The position numbers were made by a program, and so were the translations under genes. Positions 7,508 through 15,671 of a DNA stretch of 20,818 bases are shown piece after piece (the stretch's first letter is position 1; each line of letters begins with the position of its first letter). The stretch spans positions 1 through 20,818 of the forward strand of contig JBPCXW010000127.1 in the NCBI GenBank assembly GCA_051008185.1. Direction: 5' to 3'. The stretch comes from CAXMWX01 sp051008185. GTDB taxonomy: Bacteria; Pseudomonadota; Gammaproteobacteria; Eutrophobiales; Eutrophobiaceae. Under the pieces are notes generated by a model, which had not been told where the DNA came from, searched no databases, and saw only the letters and a list, made by a program, of their open reading frames with translations.

Positions 7508-9253
7508 TCAGTTCTGGAAGCGTTTGATCACATCCAGCAGGATAGCATCATCGGGGGTGATCTTGAGTGCCGTCTCCCATACCCCTATCGCCTCTTCTCT
7601 CTCACCCTTGACCCACAGCACTTCACCGAGGTGTGCGGCTATCTCCGGGTCCTGCCGCAGGGCCATTGCCTGTCGCAGATGACTGATGGACTCATCCAGC
7701 CTGCCGAGGCGATACAGAACCCAGCCCATGCTATCCAGAATATAAAAATCGTTGGGGCTGAGTTCCAGCGCGCGCTTGATGAGATCGTAGGCCTCATCAT
7801 AGCGGGTAGTCCGATCCGCCAGGGTGTAACCCAGCGCATTCAGCGCGCTGGCATGATCCGGATCTTTTTCAATGACGCGGCGCAGATCGGCTTCCAGGAT
7901 ATCAAGCCGATCCATCTTCTCGGCCACCATCGCCCTGGCGTAAAGCAGATCAGCATCATAGCGGTGTAGCAAGGCCTTGTCATAGACATCCAGTGCTTCC
8001 GCATAACGTTTTTCTTCTATAAATAATTCGGCCTCGGCCTGGGCGAGTATCACCACCTGCCGCTCGCTCCCGGTCTGGATTTGCCGCAGACTCTGTCGGG
8101 CCTTTTCTAACTCACCCAGCTTCGCCTGTAACAGTGCCAACCTGACTCGCGCATCAAAATAATTCTCGCCTTTATGTACACCCTGATACCATCTGCCGGC
8201 GGCGACATAATCCTGTTGCTCTTCACTGATGCGCCCCAGAAAATAATTTGCGCTATCCGTTTGCCTGCCGGTTTTTGTCAGCCGCTCAAAATAAACCTTC
8301 GCCTCGTCAAGCCGGTTGGATTGCAGATTCAGTTGTCCCAGCGCATACAAAACATCAACATCAACCGGTGCCTGTTGCGCCAGCAACTCAAACTGTTGCC
8401 GGGCATCATCATAGCGTTTGACCACCGTCAGTAAGCGGGCGTAAGCAAGACGCAGGCTGAAATCATTTTCCTCGCTATCCGCCAGCGCCTGCTCCAGCCA
8501 GCTCACGGCCTCCTGCTCCTTGCCTGAACGTTGCAACACGGAGATATAACTTAGTGCGGCGTTGTCATTATCGGGGGCCAGGGCCAGCGTTTCGGCAAAC
8601 AGTTGCGCGGCCCGCTCCAGCTGGCCCAGACGCGCCGCCACATGGGCGAAGGCGTACAGCGCATCGGCCGAACCGTGGCGTGTCGCCACCAGTTCCTGCA
8701 TCACATTCAGCACCATATCCACATCCTTTTCCCGCCCCAGCATATTGGCGATCATCCACAGTTTCTGATTCAATTCACCGCGGGTGTAATCAAGGATGCT
8801 TTGCAGATGTTGCAGTGCCTGCTGCGTATTACCCCGGCGCAGTTCCACCACGGCCAGGATCTGATGCGGGTCGGGGTTGAGCGGGTCCAGTTTCACCCAC
8901 AGTCCGGCGGCCTCGGCGGCGGCGACATCATCTCTGGCATAAACGGCAATCCGCGTGGCACGCTCGGCTATCTTGTGGTCCTGAGTGGCATGGGCCAGTT
9001 CCAGATAATTTTCAACCGACACGACCGTCTTGCCGTGGTAACCGGCAAACTCGGCCACCAGCAATTTGTAGAGCATGTCTTCCGTCAATTCCAGATTCGG
9101 CCTGACCGGCTCAACCCGCACGATCTCAGCCCGCTCCACCGGGGGTGGCGGTGTCTGTTGCCGTTCGGTTTGCACTGTGGTGCAGGCGGTGAGCAACAGG
9201 GTCAGCCCGACTGGCGGCAATATGCGGGCAAGTTGGGATAATGTTTTAGTCAT
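7508..9253 (-). CDS. TPR-repeat lipoprotein (PA4667-like)
   Basis: A 581-residue protein with a signal peptide and lipobox LTAC (C24), so it is likely an outer-membrane lipoprotein. Most of the mature protein is tetratricopeptide repeats. The clearest are around residues 125-160 (ELRRGNTQQALQHL), 200-270 (AARLGQLERAAQLFAETLALAP), 300-360 and the C-terminal 460-570 (ALGYTLADRTTRYDEAYDLIKRALELSPND, then LDSMGWVLYRLGRLDESISHL). TPRs serve protein-protein interaction; the partner is unknown. It is the first gene of the minus-strand operon, directly before lolB, as in pseudomonads between lolB and hemA. That suggests an envelope role, which is inference only. Confidence 0.88.
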   Translation of the reverse strand: MTKTLSQLARILPPVGLTLLLTACTTVQTERQQTPPPPVERAEIVRVEPVRPNLELTEDMLYKLLVAEFAGYHGKTVVSVENYLELAHATQDHKIAERATRIAVYARDDVAAAEAAGLWVKLDPLNPDPHQILAVVELRRGNTQQALQHLQSILDYTRGELNQKLWMIANMLGREKDVDMVLNVMQELVATRHGSADALYAFAHVAARLGQLERAAQLFAETLALAPDNDNAALSYISVLQRSGKEQEAVSWLEQALADSEENDFSLRLAYARLLTVVKRYDDARQQFELLAQQAPVDVDVLYALGQLNLQSNRLDEAKVYFERLTKTGRQTDSANYFLGRISEEQQDYVAAGRWYQGVHKGENYFDARVRLALLQAKLGELEKARQSLRQIQTGSERQVVILAQAEAELFIEEKRYAEALDVYDKALLHRYDADLLYARAMVAEKMDRLDILEADLRRVIEKDPDHASALNALGYTLADRTTRYDEAYDLIKRALELSPNDFYILDSMGWVLYRLGRLDESISHLRQAMALRQDPEIAAHLGEVLWVKGEREEAIGVWETALKITPDDAILLDVIKRFQN

Positions 9254-9305
9254 ATCGCTTTACGATGCTACCGGATTGATTCAATAATGCCGAATTCTAA
9301 CACAA

Positions 9306-9505
9306 CCCCCCACCTGAGCCACTGCGGGCTGGCGCCCTTGTGCCTCTGGCTCCCCCTCAAGGGGGGAGCTATTCGGGGTGATAGACGAAGCTATGGGCGC
9401 GTGGCGTGAAGAGACAAAGAAAGCGCCAGCCTTCTTTGCCATTGCCGGTAACTGCTCCCCCCTTGAGGGGGAGCCAAAGGAGGCGAAGCCTGCTTTGGTG
9501 GGGGG
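9306..9505. repeat. Mosaic hairpin repeat, locus 1
   Basis: A B-type arm in reverse (9306-9348) leads into core palindrome 9349-9369 (arms GCTCCCCC and GGGGGAGC around a 5-base loop). An 84-base centre follows with an imperfect hairpin at 9415-9438. Then comes a second core palindrome (9454-9474) and an A-type arm forward (9475-9505), ending in GGTGGGGGG. The A arm forms a stem CCAAAG/CTTTGG continued by AGGC/GCCT around GAA. The element fills most of the 347-base divergent gap between the TPR lipoprotein gene and hemA and ends about 50 bases before the hemA -10 box. No protein is encoded here. Confidence 0.9.
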
Positions 9506-9533
9506 CAGCGATGCCGGGTAATCTTATATGTAT

Positions 9534-9561
9534 CTGAATCAGGGCAATGTGCTGATATAAT
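9534..9561 (+). promoter_or_regulatory. Predicted extended -10 promoter for hemA operon
   Basis: TGATATAAT (9553-9561) is a perfect extended -10 element. The -35 region, CTGAAT at 9534-9539 with 16-base spacing, is weak (3 of 6), as is usual for extended -10 promoters. The predicted start is near 9568, about 33 bases before the hemA ATG. Confidence 0.6.
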
Positions 9562-9600
9562 GGCCGGTTCCAGCACATATAAACTTGCAGTTTTACCACC

Positions 9601-10881
9601 ATGACTTTATTAGCCCTCGGCCTGAATCACTCAACCGCCCCCCTGGAGATCCGGGAGAAGGTTACTATCTCCAGTGAGGTGTTGCCACAAGCCTTGACTG
9701 AGCTGACTAGTGGCAAGAGTGTCAATGAGGCCGCGATCCTCTCCACCTGTAACCGCACCGAGATTTATTGTGATCTGGAAGCGGCCAATAGTGACTGGCC
9801 GCTACACTGGTTTTCCGATTTCCACGGCTGTCAGACTGATGAGCTAAGGCAATTCATCTATCGCCACCCGGATGACGATGCCGTGAAGCACATACTGCGA
9901 GTCGCCAGTGGCCTGGATTCATTGCTGGTAGGTGAGCCGCAAGTGCTGGGACAACTAAAGCAAGCCTACAACATCGCCGTCAGGACCGGCAGTATCGGTA
10001 AATTGCTGGGACGTTTATTTCAATATTCATTCAGGGTCGCCAAACAGATCCGCAGTGACACCGGCATCAGTCGGCATCCGGTATCGGTTGCCTATGCCGC
10101 GGTACGGCTGGCGCAACAGATATTCGGCGATCTGGGCGCGGCGCGGGCCTTGCTGGTCGGCAGCGGTGAGATGATTGAACTCTCGGCCAGACATTTACAT
10201 GACAACGGTCTGGAAAAAATAATCATCGCCAACCGCACACTGGAACGCGCGCAGGAACTGGCGGGCAGATACGCCGCCGTCGCCATTTCACTGAATGACA
10301 TCCCCAAATATCTGGATGAAGCCGATATTATCATTAGCTGCACCGCCAGCCCGTTGCCGATACTCGGTAAGGGCGCAATTGAAACCGCATTGAAAAAACG
10401 CAAACACCGCCCAATGTTCATTGCCGACATTGCCGTACCCAGAGATATAGAACCGGAAGCAGATGAACTGGAAGATGTTTATCTCTATACGGTTGATGAT
10501 CTGAAAGATGTGGTGGATGAAAACCTGTTGTTACGCCGACAAGCCGCGCTGGAAGCGGAGGCAATCATTGATACCCAGGTGAGTGAATTCATGGAATGGA
10601 TCAATTCCCTGCAAGCCGTGGCCGCCATCCGGGCCATACGCGAACAGGCCGATGATATTCAGCAACAGGTGCTGACACTGGCCCTGCAGAAACTGCAACA
10701 AGGTCATGATCCAACACTGGTGTTACGGGAGGCGACGCGCTCACTCAGCAACAAGCTGATCCACAAACCCAGCATCAACCTGAACAAGATCAGCGGCTCC
10801 GGTGATGAGAAACTGTTACAGGCCGCGCAAGAATTGTTTGATCTGCCCGCTGCCGATGCGCCGGACGACGAGCAAAAATGA
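9601..10881 (+). CDS. hemA: Glutamyl-tRNA reductase
   Basis: It reduces glutamyl-tRNA(Glu) with NADPH to glutamate-1-semialdehyde, the first committed step of C5-pathway haem synthesis. The length of 426 residues is normal. The N-terminus MTLLALGLNHSTAPLEIRE is followed by STCNRTEIYC with the nucleophile C50. GLDSLLVGEPQVLGQLKQAY is the conserved substrate-site segment. A Rossmann domain (ARALLVGSGEMIELSARHL) and a C-terminal dimerisation helix region follow. Its stop overlaps the prfA start (ATGA at 10878-10881). hemA-prfA-prmC is a widespread gammaproteobacterial operon. Confidence 0.97.
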   Translation: MTLLALGLNHSTAPLEIREKVTISSEVLPQALTELTSGKSVNEAAILSTCNRTEIYCDLEAANSDWPLHWFSDFHGCQTDELRQFIYRHPDDDAVKHILRVASGLDSLLVGEPQVLGQLKQAYNIAVRTGSIGKLLGRLFQYSFRVAKQIRSDTGISRHPVSVAYAAVRLAQQIFGDLGAARALLVGSGEMIELSARHLHDNGLEKIIIANRTLERAQELAGRYAAVAISLNDIPKYLDEADIIISCTASPLPILGKGAIETALKKRKHRPMFIADIAVPRDIEPEADELEDVYLYTVDDLKDVVDENLLLRRQAALEAEAIIDTQVSEFMEWINSLQAVAAIRAIREQADDIQQQVLTLALQKLQQGHDPTLVLREATRSLSNKLIHKPSINLNKISGSGDEKLLQAAQELFDLPAADAPDDEQK

Positions 10882-11963
10882 TGAAACAAAGCCTGCTGGA
10901 CAAGCTGGACAAACTCACGCAACGGCGGAAGGAAATCCACGCCTTGCTGGCCACCAGCGAGGTCATCGGCGATCAAAACCGCTTGCGCGATCTCGGCAAG
11001 GAGGCGGCCGGGATTACCCCGGTGGTGGAATGTTTTCACGCCTGGCAAACCAACCTTGAGGCCCTGAAAAACGCCAAAGAAATGTTGCAAGACGATGATG
11101 AACAAATCAGACAACTGGCGCACGATGAGCTGGCCGGTGCGGAGCAGAAAAAAGCAGATCTGGAATCAGAATTACGCCGCCTGTTGTTACCCAAAGACCC
11201 GGCCGATAACAGCAATACCTTTGTGGAAATCCGGGCCGGCACTGGCGGCGAAGAGGCGGCACTGTTTGCCGCCGACCTGATGCGTATGTACAGCCGTTAC
11301 GCCGAATCGCTGGGCTGGCAAGTGGAAGTGATCAGCGCGGCTGAAAGTGATCTGAACGGATACAAGGAGGTTATATTACGCATCGTCGGTGAAGCTGCTT
11401 ATTCAAAACTGAAGTTTGAATCCGGCGCGCACCGGGTACAGCGGGTGCCGGAAACGGAATCGCAGGGGCGCATCCATACCTCCGCTTGTACCGTCGCGGT
11501 ACTGCCGGAGGTGGATGCGATCAATGAAATTGAAATCAACAACGCCGACCTGCGGGTGGATACCTATCGCGCCTCCGGGGCGGGCGGCCAACATGTCAAT
11601 AAAACTGATTCCGCAGTGCGCCTGACTCATATCCCGACAGGCATCGTGGTGGAATGTCAGGATGAACGCTCGCAACACAAGAACCGCGCCCGCGCGATGT
11701 CGTTGTTACAGGCCAAACTGTTGCAAGCCGAGCGCGACAAACAGACATCGGCAATCGCCGAGAACCGGCGCAATCTGGTGGGTTCGGGTGATCGCTCCGA
11801 ACGGATACGCACCTATAACTTTCCGCAGGGTCGGGTAACCGATCACCGAATCAACCTGACCCTGTATAAACTGGAAGAATTCATGCAAGGCGGATTGACC
11901 GTAGTAATAGAACCCTTGCAACAGGAATATCAGGCCGATCAACTTGCCACTCTGGCTGATTGA
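10878..11963 (+). CDS. prfA: Peptide chain release factor 1
   Basis: It recognises UAA and UAG stop codons and triggers peptide release. The length of 361 residues is typical. The tripeptide anticodon element is P191-E-T193 (PxT, the RF1 type, not the RF2 SPF). The GGQ catalytic motif is at residues 236-238 within GAGGQHVNKTDSAVRLTHIP. ESQGRIHTSACTVAVLPE lies just after PxT. Two ATGs lie side by side at 10878 and 10881; both overlap the hemA stop, so translation is coupled. The downstream prmC product methylates the GGQ glutamine. Confidence 0.97.
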   Translation: MMKQSLLDKLDKLTQRRKEIHALLATSEVIGDQNRLRDLGKEAAGITPVVECFHAWQTNLEALKNAKEMLQDDDEQIRQLAHDELAGAEQKKADLESELRRLLLPKDPADNSNTFVEIRAGTGGEEAALFAADLMRMYSRYAESLGWQVEVISAAESDLNGYKEVILRIVGEAAYSKLKFESGAHRVQRVPETESQGRIHTSACTVAVLPEVDAINEIEINNADLRVDTYRASGAGGQHVNKTDSAVRLTHIPTGIVVECQDERSQHKNRARAMSLLQAKLLQAERDKQTSAIAENRRNLVGSGDRSERIRTYNFPQGRVTDHRINLTLYKLEEFMQGGLTVVIEPLQQEYQADQLATLAD

Positions 11964-11979
11964 CCGCGGGCGACTATAC

Positions 11980-12816
11980 ATGCAGACCATATCCAAACTG
12001 ATAGACCAAGCGACACAGCGGTTGCACAATACCGAAACCGCCCGGCTTGACTCCGAGGTGTTACTGGCCGATTTGCTCAGGCAAGACCGGGCCTTCATCT
12101 TCGCGCACCCGGAATACCTGCCGGATGCCGCCGTAATCGGTGACTACCAACGCCTGATCAATGCCAGACGACAGGGCCTGCCTCTGGCTTACCTGACCGG
12201 CACAAAAGAGTTCTACTCCATACCATTCAGTGTCAATGAGGCCACCCTGATCCCGAGGCCGGAGACAGAGTTGCTGGTAGAGACGGCACTCGCCCATATC
12301 GCCCCCGACAGCCGGGACAGTCTGCTGGATTTGGGCACCGGCAGCGGTGCCATCGCGATTAGCATCGCCAAAAACCGGCCGCAATTACAGATCACCGCCA
12401 GTGATATTTGCAGCCGTGCATTGGCGGTGGCACAACATAATATCCGGGCGCTGGCGGTATCCAACGTAACCACCCTGCAATCGGACTGGTTCAAGCGGCT
12501 GCATGGCAGGCAATTTAATATGGTGTTATCCAACCCGCCCTACATCCAATCCACCGACAGTTGTCTTAGCGACAGCGATATTCGTCACGAACCCCGCCTG
12601 GCGCTGGACGGGGGCAAGACGGGACTGCACTGTATTCACCATATATTGGCCCACGCCCAAACCTGTTTGTATGATCGCGGTATGATTATCATTGAACACG
12701 GCAATACTCAGGCCCGGGCCGTACAACAATCCATGACCGAACATGGCTACACGGATATACAAACCCTGACTGATTACGCTGGCCATGAACGCATTACCCT
12801 GGCGAGAAAACCATGA
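11980..12816 (+). CDS. prmC: Release factor glutamine methyltransferase
   Basis: An S-adenosylmethionine-dependent N5-glutamine methyltransferase acting on the GGQ motif of RF1 and RF2. The SAM site DLGTGSGAIAISIA and the catalytic NPPY in VLSNPPYIQS are present. The N-terminal helical domain contains the RQGLPLAYLTGTKEFY motif that recognises the release factor. I chose ATG 11980 (278 residues) over an in-frame TTG at 11944, which would overlap prfA by 20 bases and add 12 non-conserved residues. The Shine-Dalgarno is weak. The stop overlaps a small downstream ORF by ATGA. Confidence 0.95.
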   Translation: MQTISKLIDQATQRLHNTETARLDSEVLLADLLRQDRAFIFAHPEYLPDAAVIGDYQRLINARRQGLPLAYLTGTKEFYSIPFSVNEATLIPRPETELLVETALAHIAPDSRDSLLDLGTGSGAIAISIAKNRPQLQITASDICSRALAVAQHNIRALAVSNVTTLQSDWFKRLHGRQFNMVLSNPPYIQSTDSCLSDSDIRHEPRLALDGGKTGLHCIHHILAHAQTCLYDRGMIIIEHGNTQARAVQQSMTEHGYTDIQTLTDYAGHERITLARKP

Positions 12817-12971
12817 ATGAACATAAAGACACAAACAAGACACCGGTCACACCGCGTTATGACTGGCATGTCATGATCCAGACACTGTATGCCCGCTATC
12901 ATTCTGACGGGAGTGCAATACCGGAAAACAAACGGCACTGGAAAGACTATGAAGAACCGCGTAACCTCTGA
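12813..12971 (+). CDS. Small hypothetical protein (52 aa)
   Basis: A 52-codon ORF whose ATG overlaps the prmC stop (ATGA), ending 18 bases before moeB. It begins MNEHKDTNKTPVTPRYDWHV and has a central aromatic segment with WHVMIQTLYARYHSDG. The tail is charged, with two more tryptophan/tyrosine positions (HWKDYEEPRNL). There is no signal peptide, membrane helix or cysteine. I do not recognise a family. The coupling arrangement and a codon usage like its neighbours favour a real gene, but only conservation would prove it. Confidence 0.6.
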   Translation: MNEHKDTNKTPVTPRYDWHVMIQTLYARYHSDGSAIPENKRHWKDYEEPRNL

Positions 12972-12989
12972 TTACCCATACTGCACACT

Positions 12990-13745
12990 ATGAAAGACGA
13001 GCAATTACTCCGCTACAGTCGGCAGATGATGTTGCCGGAGATAGATGCCGAGGGGCAACTGAAACTAGCCGATGCCAATGTGTTGATTATTGGTGCCGGT
13101 GGTTTGGGCTCTGCGGCGGCAATCTATCTGGCCTCCGCCGGGGTTGGCCGAATAGTACTGGCTGATTTTGACAAGGTTGATCTGTCCAACCTGCAAAGAC
13201 AAATCCTGCATACCGAGCAGGATATAGGCCGCCTAAAAGTTGATTCCGCGCGCGAACATCTGCTGGCACTTAACTCGGAGTTACAACTGACCACTGTAGA
13301 TCATGCGCTGGAGGAAGAGGAACTGAACACCCATGTCGCCGCCGCGGCGGTGGTAGTAGATGGTAGTGACAATTTCGCCACACGCTTTGATGTGAACCAC
13401 GCCTGTGTAAAGAACCGCACTCCGCTGGTCTCCGCCGCGGTTATCCGCTTTGAGGCGCAGCTCACTGTATTCAATCCGCGCAATCCCGCCTCGCCCTGTT
13501 ATCGTTGTCTGTATCCTGACACCGCCGGTGTGGAGGAGACCTGTACCGCGAACGGTGTCATTGCCCCGTTGCCGGGGATTATGGGAAGCATGCAGGCTCT
13601 GGAAACTATGAAGATCATTATGGACACCGGCACAACCCTGGAAGGCAAACTACTGTTGTTTGACGCCAAGAATATGGACTGGCAGATTGCCGGCTTGCCG
13701 CGCGACCCTGATTGCCCGGTGTGTGGAACTGGATCGGATATTTAA
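12990..13745 (+). CDS. moeB: MoeB/ThiF-family adenylyltransferase
   Basis: An E1-like enzyme of 251 residues that adenylates the C-terminal glycine of a ubiquitin-like sulfur carrier (MoaD, or ThiS for ThiF). The ATP-binding loop GAGGLGS is at residues 35-41, followed by ADFDKVDLSNLQRQ. DGSDNFATRF is at 124-133. The structural zinc site is CYRC (C170, C173) and CPVC (C242, C245). C184 in EETCTANGV may correspond to the ThiF acyl-disulfide cysteine, so ThiF function is not excluded. No rhodanese domain is present. In pseudomonads the homologue at this operon position is called moeB. Confidence 0.88.
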   Translation: MKDEQLLRYSRQMMLPEIDAEGQLKLADANVLIIGAGGLGSAAAIYLASAGVGRIVLADFDKVDLSNLQRQILHTEQDIGRLKVDSAREHLLALNSELQLTTVDHALEEEELNTHVAAAAVVVDGSDNFATRFDVNHACVKNRTPLVSAAVIRFEAQLTVFNPRNPASPCYRCLYPDTAGVEETCTANGVIAPLPGIMGSMQALETMKIIMDTGTTLEGKLLLFDAKNMDWQIAGLPRDPDCPVCGTGSDI

Positions 13746-13749
13746 CAGT

Positions 13750-13929
13750 TGAGACAAAATGGCAAGGTCGCCCTGTCCCCCCACCAAAGCAGGCTTCGCC
13801 TCCTTTGGCTCCCCCTCAAGGGGGGAGCAATAACACCGGCACGAATAGCTCCCCCCTTGAGGGGGAGCCGGTGGCACAAGGGCGTAGCCCGTGGTGGCTC
13901 CGGTGGGGGGACATTGCTGATTGGTCTCA
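13750..13929. repeat. Mosaic hairpin repeat, locus 2 (with terminal inverted repeats)
   Basis: The order is left terminal repeat TGAGACAAAATGGCA (13750-13764), A-type arm in reverse, core palindrome 13808-13828, a short 19-base centre, core palindrome 13848-13868, B-type arm forward ending at 13910, and a right terminal repeat ending GGTCTCA (13929). The right end in reverse complement reads TGAGACCAATCAGCA and matches the left end at about 12 of 15 positions. It starts 5 bases after the moeB stop and fills most of the 248-base gap to the next gene. Its strong hairpins could end moeB transcription but lack a T tract. Confidence 0.9.
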
Positions 13930-13935
13930 TCAGTA

Positions 13936-13964
13936 CTGAACTGCTACAGGTATTCAGGTAGAAT
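13936..13964 (+). promoter_or_regulatory. Possible promoter for the TPR-TonB gene
   Basis: TAGAAT (13959-13964, 5 of 6) lies 17 bases after CTGAAC (13936-13941, 3 of 6). The -35 part is in sequence shared with the inner flank of the locus 3 repeat. The evidence is weak. Confidence 0.35.
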
Positions 13965-13993
13965 TAGTGCAATATCAGTCAAGAGGATTAGGA

Positions 13994-15133
13994 ATGCGTT
14001 TTATCACAGTTTTACTATCACTTATCTTGTTCATCAGCCTGCCGGGTTTAGCTCAGGATGAACCACCCAAAGAGCTATCCAAAGAACTGACCAAAACCTA
14101 CCGCGCCTATAACAAGGCTTATGCGGAAGGCGATGCCGAGCGTGCGGCTGAGCTGGCAAAAAAAGTCCTGACCGTCGCCAAACGCGAACTCGGCCCCGAC
14201 CATTCCAGAATACCCATCCTGCAGATTAATCTGGCCCATATACTGGTACTGTTACATCGGCTGGATGAGGCGGAGCCACTACTGCTAGCGGCCGGGGCGG
14301 GACTGATCAAACATAACGGCAAAGATGATCTGAACTTGACTACCGTCTATGAAAACATGGCCAAGGTGTATGCCAGCAGAAAAGAACTGGACAAGTCGCG
14401 CAAGGAACTGGACAAGGCCATCGCTGTACTGACCAGCAAGCATGGGCCTGAACACGCAGGCATCGCCGATCTGATGGTGCAACAAGCCGCACTGGATCTG
14501 GCGGCCAATAACATTGAAGCGGCCAAGAAAATGTATGACAAGGCCCTGACCATTTATGAACAGCAATACGGTGCCGATAGTTTGCAGACCGCGGCAGTTT
14601 TTTCCCGACAGGGTGATGTCAATCTGTTACAAAAAGATTTTGAAAATGCCGAACAAAAATACCTCGCGGCACACCGCATTTATGTCGACAAGCTACTGGA
14701 AGATGACGCCATTGTGTTAGCCAGCCACAGCCGTCTGGCCAAACTTTATATCGCGCAACGTGATGATCGCTTCGCAGGCCATGCCGACACAGTGATCAAA
14801 TACAGCCCGAAACAAGACGGCCCGGCCGTGCCGCTGTTTGTGTTGCGGCCCAAATACCCGATTTTTGAGGATGGCACCAGACCACAAGGCTGGAGCCTGC
14901 TGGAGTTTGCCGTGAATGCCAATGGGCGGGTAGTGAAACCCAAAGTAGTGGAATCTTGGCCGGGTAAATTGTTTGATCAGGTGTCAATGGAAGTGGCGCC
15001 CGAATGGCGCTTCAAGCCCAAGGTAGTAGAAGGAAAACGGGTGGCGCAGGACAAGACGCGAGTGCGTCTGGTATTCAGACAGGAAAATATAGAAGTCTAT
15101 TTTGGTGAGGTGAAATTTGAAACGGGTGGTTAG
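13994..15133 (+). CDS. Secreted TPR protein with TonB C-terminal domain
   Basis: A 379-residue protein. I chose ATG 13994, preceded by AGAGGATTAGGA, over an upstream GTG at 13967. The N-terminus MRFITVLLSLILFISLPGLA is a Sec signal peptide, with cleavage likely after A20. TPR-like helical repeats follow (about residues 30-250, e.g. AEGDAERAAELAKKVLTVAKREL and DKALTIYEQQYGADSLQTAA). The last 100 or so residues match the TonB C-terminal domain: RPKYP, then LLEFAVNANGRVVKPKVVES, then EWRFKPKVVEGKRV. It lacks the membrane anchor and proline-rich linker of classical TonB, so a periplasmic role is likely. Its stop is one base from that of the convergent GNAT gene. Both genes lie between inverted repeat copies. 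Confidence 0.82.
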   Translation: MRFITVLLSLILFISLPGLAQDEPPKELSKELTKTYRAYNKAYAEGDAERAAELAKKVLTVAKRELGPDHSRIPILQINLAHILVLLHRLDEAEPLLLAAGAGLIKHNGKDDLNLTTVYENMAKVYASRKELDKSRKELDKAIAVLTSKHGPEHAGIADLMVQQAALDLAANNIEAAKKMYDKALTIYEQQYGADSLQTAAVFSRQGDVNLLQKDFENAEQKYLAAHRIYVDKLLEDDAIVLASHSRLAKLYIAQRDDRFAGHADTVIKYSPKQDGPAVPLFVLRPKYPIFEDGTRPQGWSLLEFAVNANGRVVKPKVVESWPGKLFDQVSMEVAPEWRFKPKVVEGKRVAQDKTRVRLVFRQENIEVYFGEVKFETGG

Positions 15134-15134
15134 A

Positions 15135-15596
15135 CTAAAGATATTTCTCCATTAGCACGAGTTTGAATTGCATATTGTTATATTCCGAGACCCGTTCCTG
15201 TTTGGCGACGAAGCCGCAAGCTGTGAAGAACCCGACCGCTGTGAGACTGACTTCGGCAAACAGGCGGCTGATATTGTTTTCCCGTAATGCTTGCTCCAGA
15301 TCCTGCATCATAGCCTTGCCGATACCTCGCCCCTGATGTAAATGATGCACATAGAAACAATCCACATGGCCGTCATCTTGATATTCTGCAAAACCTAGTA
15401 CTGTATTGTTGTCTTCCGCAACGACTACATGACGCTCGGCAAAGCGGGCGCGCCAGTAGGCGGCGGGCTCAATGGCGGGTGCCCAGGCCTGTACCTGTTG
15501 TTTGCTGTAGTCGCGTATATTTACCTTGTGTATGGTATTGAAATACAACAAGGCAATGGCGGGAATATCGGCGGGTTGGTGTTGTCTGATCTGCAT
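15135..15596 (-). CDS. GNAT-family N-acetyltransferase
   Basis: A 153-residue acetyltransferase starting at ATG 15596 (MQIRQHQPADIPAIALLY). The acetyl-CoA loop is in HHLHQGRGIGKAMM (residues 84-97; QGRGIG fits Q/RxxGxG). It is preceded by the beta strands LGFAEYQDDGHVDCFYV and followed by the motif B region FFTACGFVAKQERV. The substrate is unknown. A longer in-frame start at 15635 is unlikely because a good promoter (-10 at 15626-15631) overlaps it. Its 3' end nearly abuts the convergent TPR-TonB gene (15133), with no room for a terminator. Confidence 0.9.
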   Translation of the reverse strand: MQIRQHQPADIPAIALLYFNTIHKVNIRDYSKQQVQAWAPAIEPAAYWRARFAERHVVVAEDNNTVLGFAEYQDDGHVDCFYVHHLHQGRGIGKAMMQDLEQALRENNISRLFAEVSLTAVGFFTACGFVAKQERVSEYNNMQFKLVLMEKYL

Positions 15597-15625
15597 GAAA
15601 AAACCTGAACAGGCTGTAGTGTGCG

Positions 15626-15634
15626 ATTGTATCA
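15626..15634 (-). promoter_or_regulatory. Predicted extended -10 promoter for the GNAT gene
   Basis: On the minus strand, TGATACAAT (extended -10; hexamer at 15626-15631, 5 of 6) is followed by a leader of about 23 bases to the ATG at 15596. The -35 region is poor. It lies just inside the locus 3 repeat. Confidence 0.5.
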
Positions 15635-15671
15635 CGGGCTGCTTGTGGCTGATGTAGTGGATTAGTACTTA

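Noticed and set aside
13848..13910. Core palindromes considered as Rho-independent terminators
   Set aside because: The stems are strong but no T tract follows in either direction, and three of four loci lie between divergent promoters.
13650..13940. Several reading frames of 60-75 codons across the locus 2 repeat, with peptides such as SPLEGEPKEAKPALVGG
   Set aside because: They are translations of the palindromic repeat; the same peptides recur in different frames and on both strands at the other repeat loci, so they are not genes.
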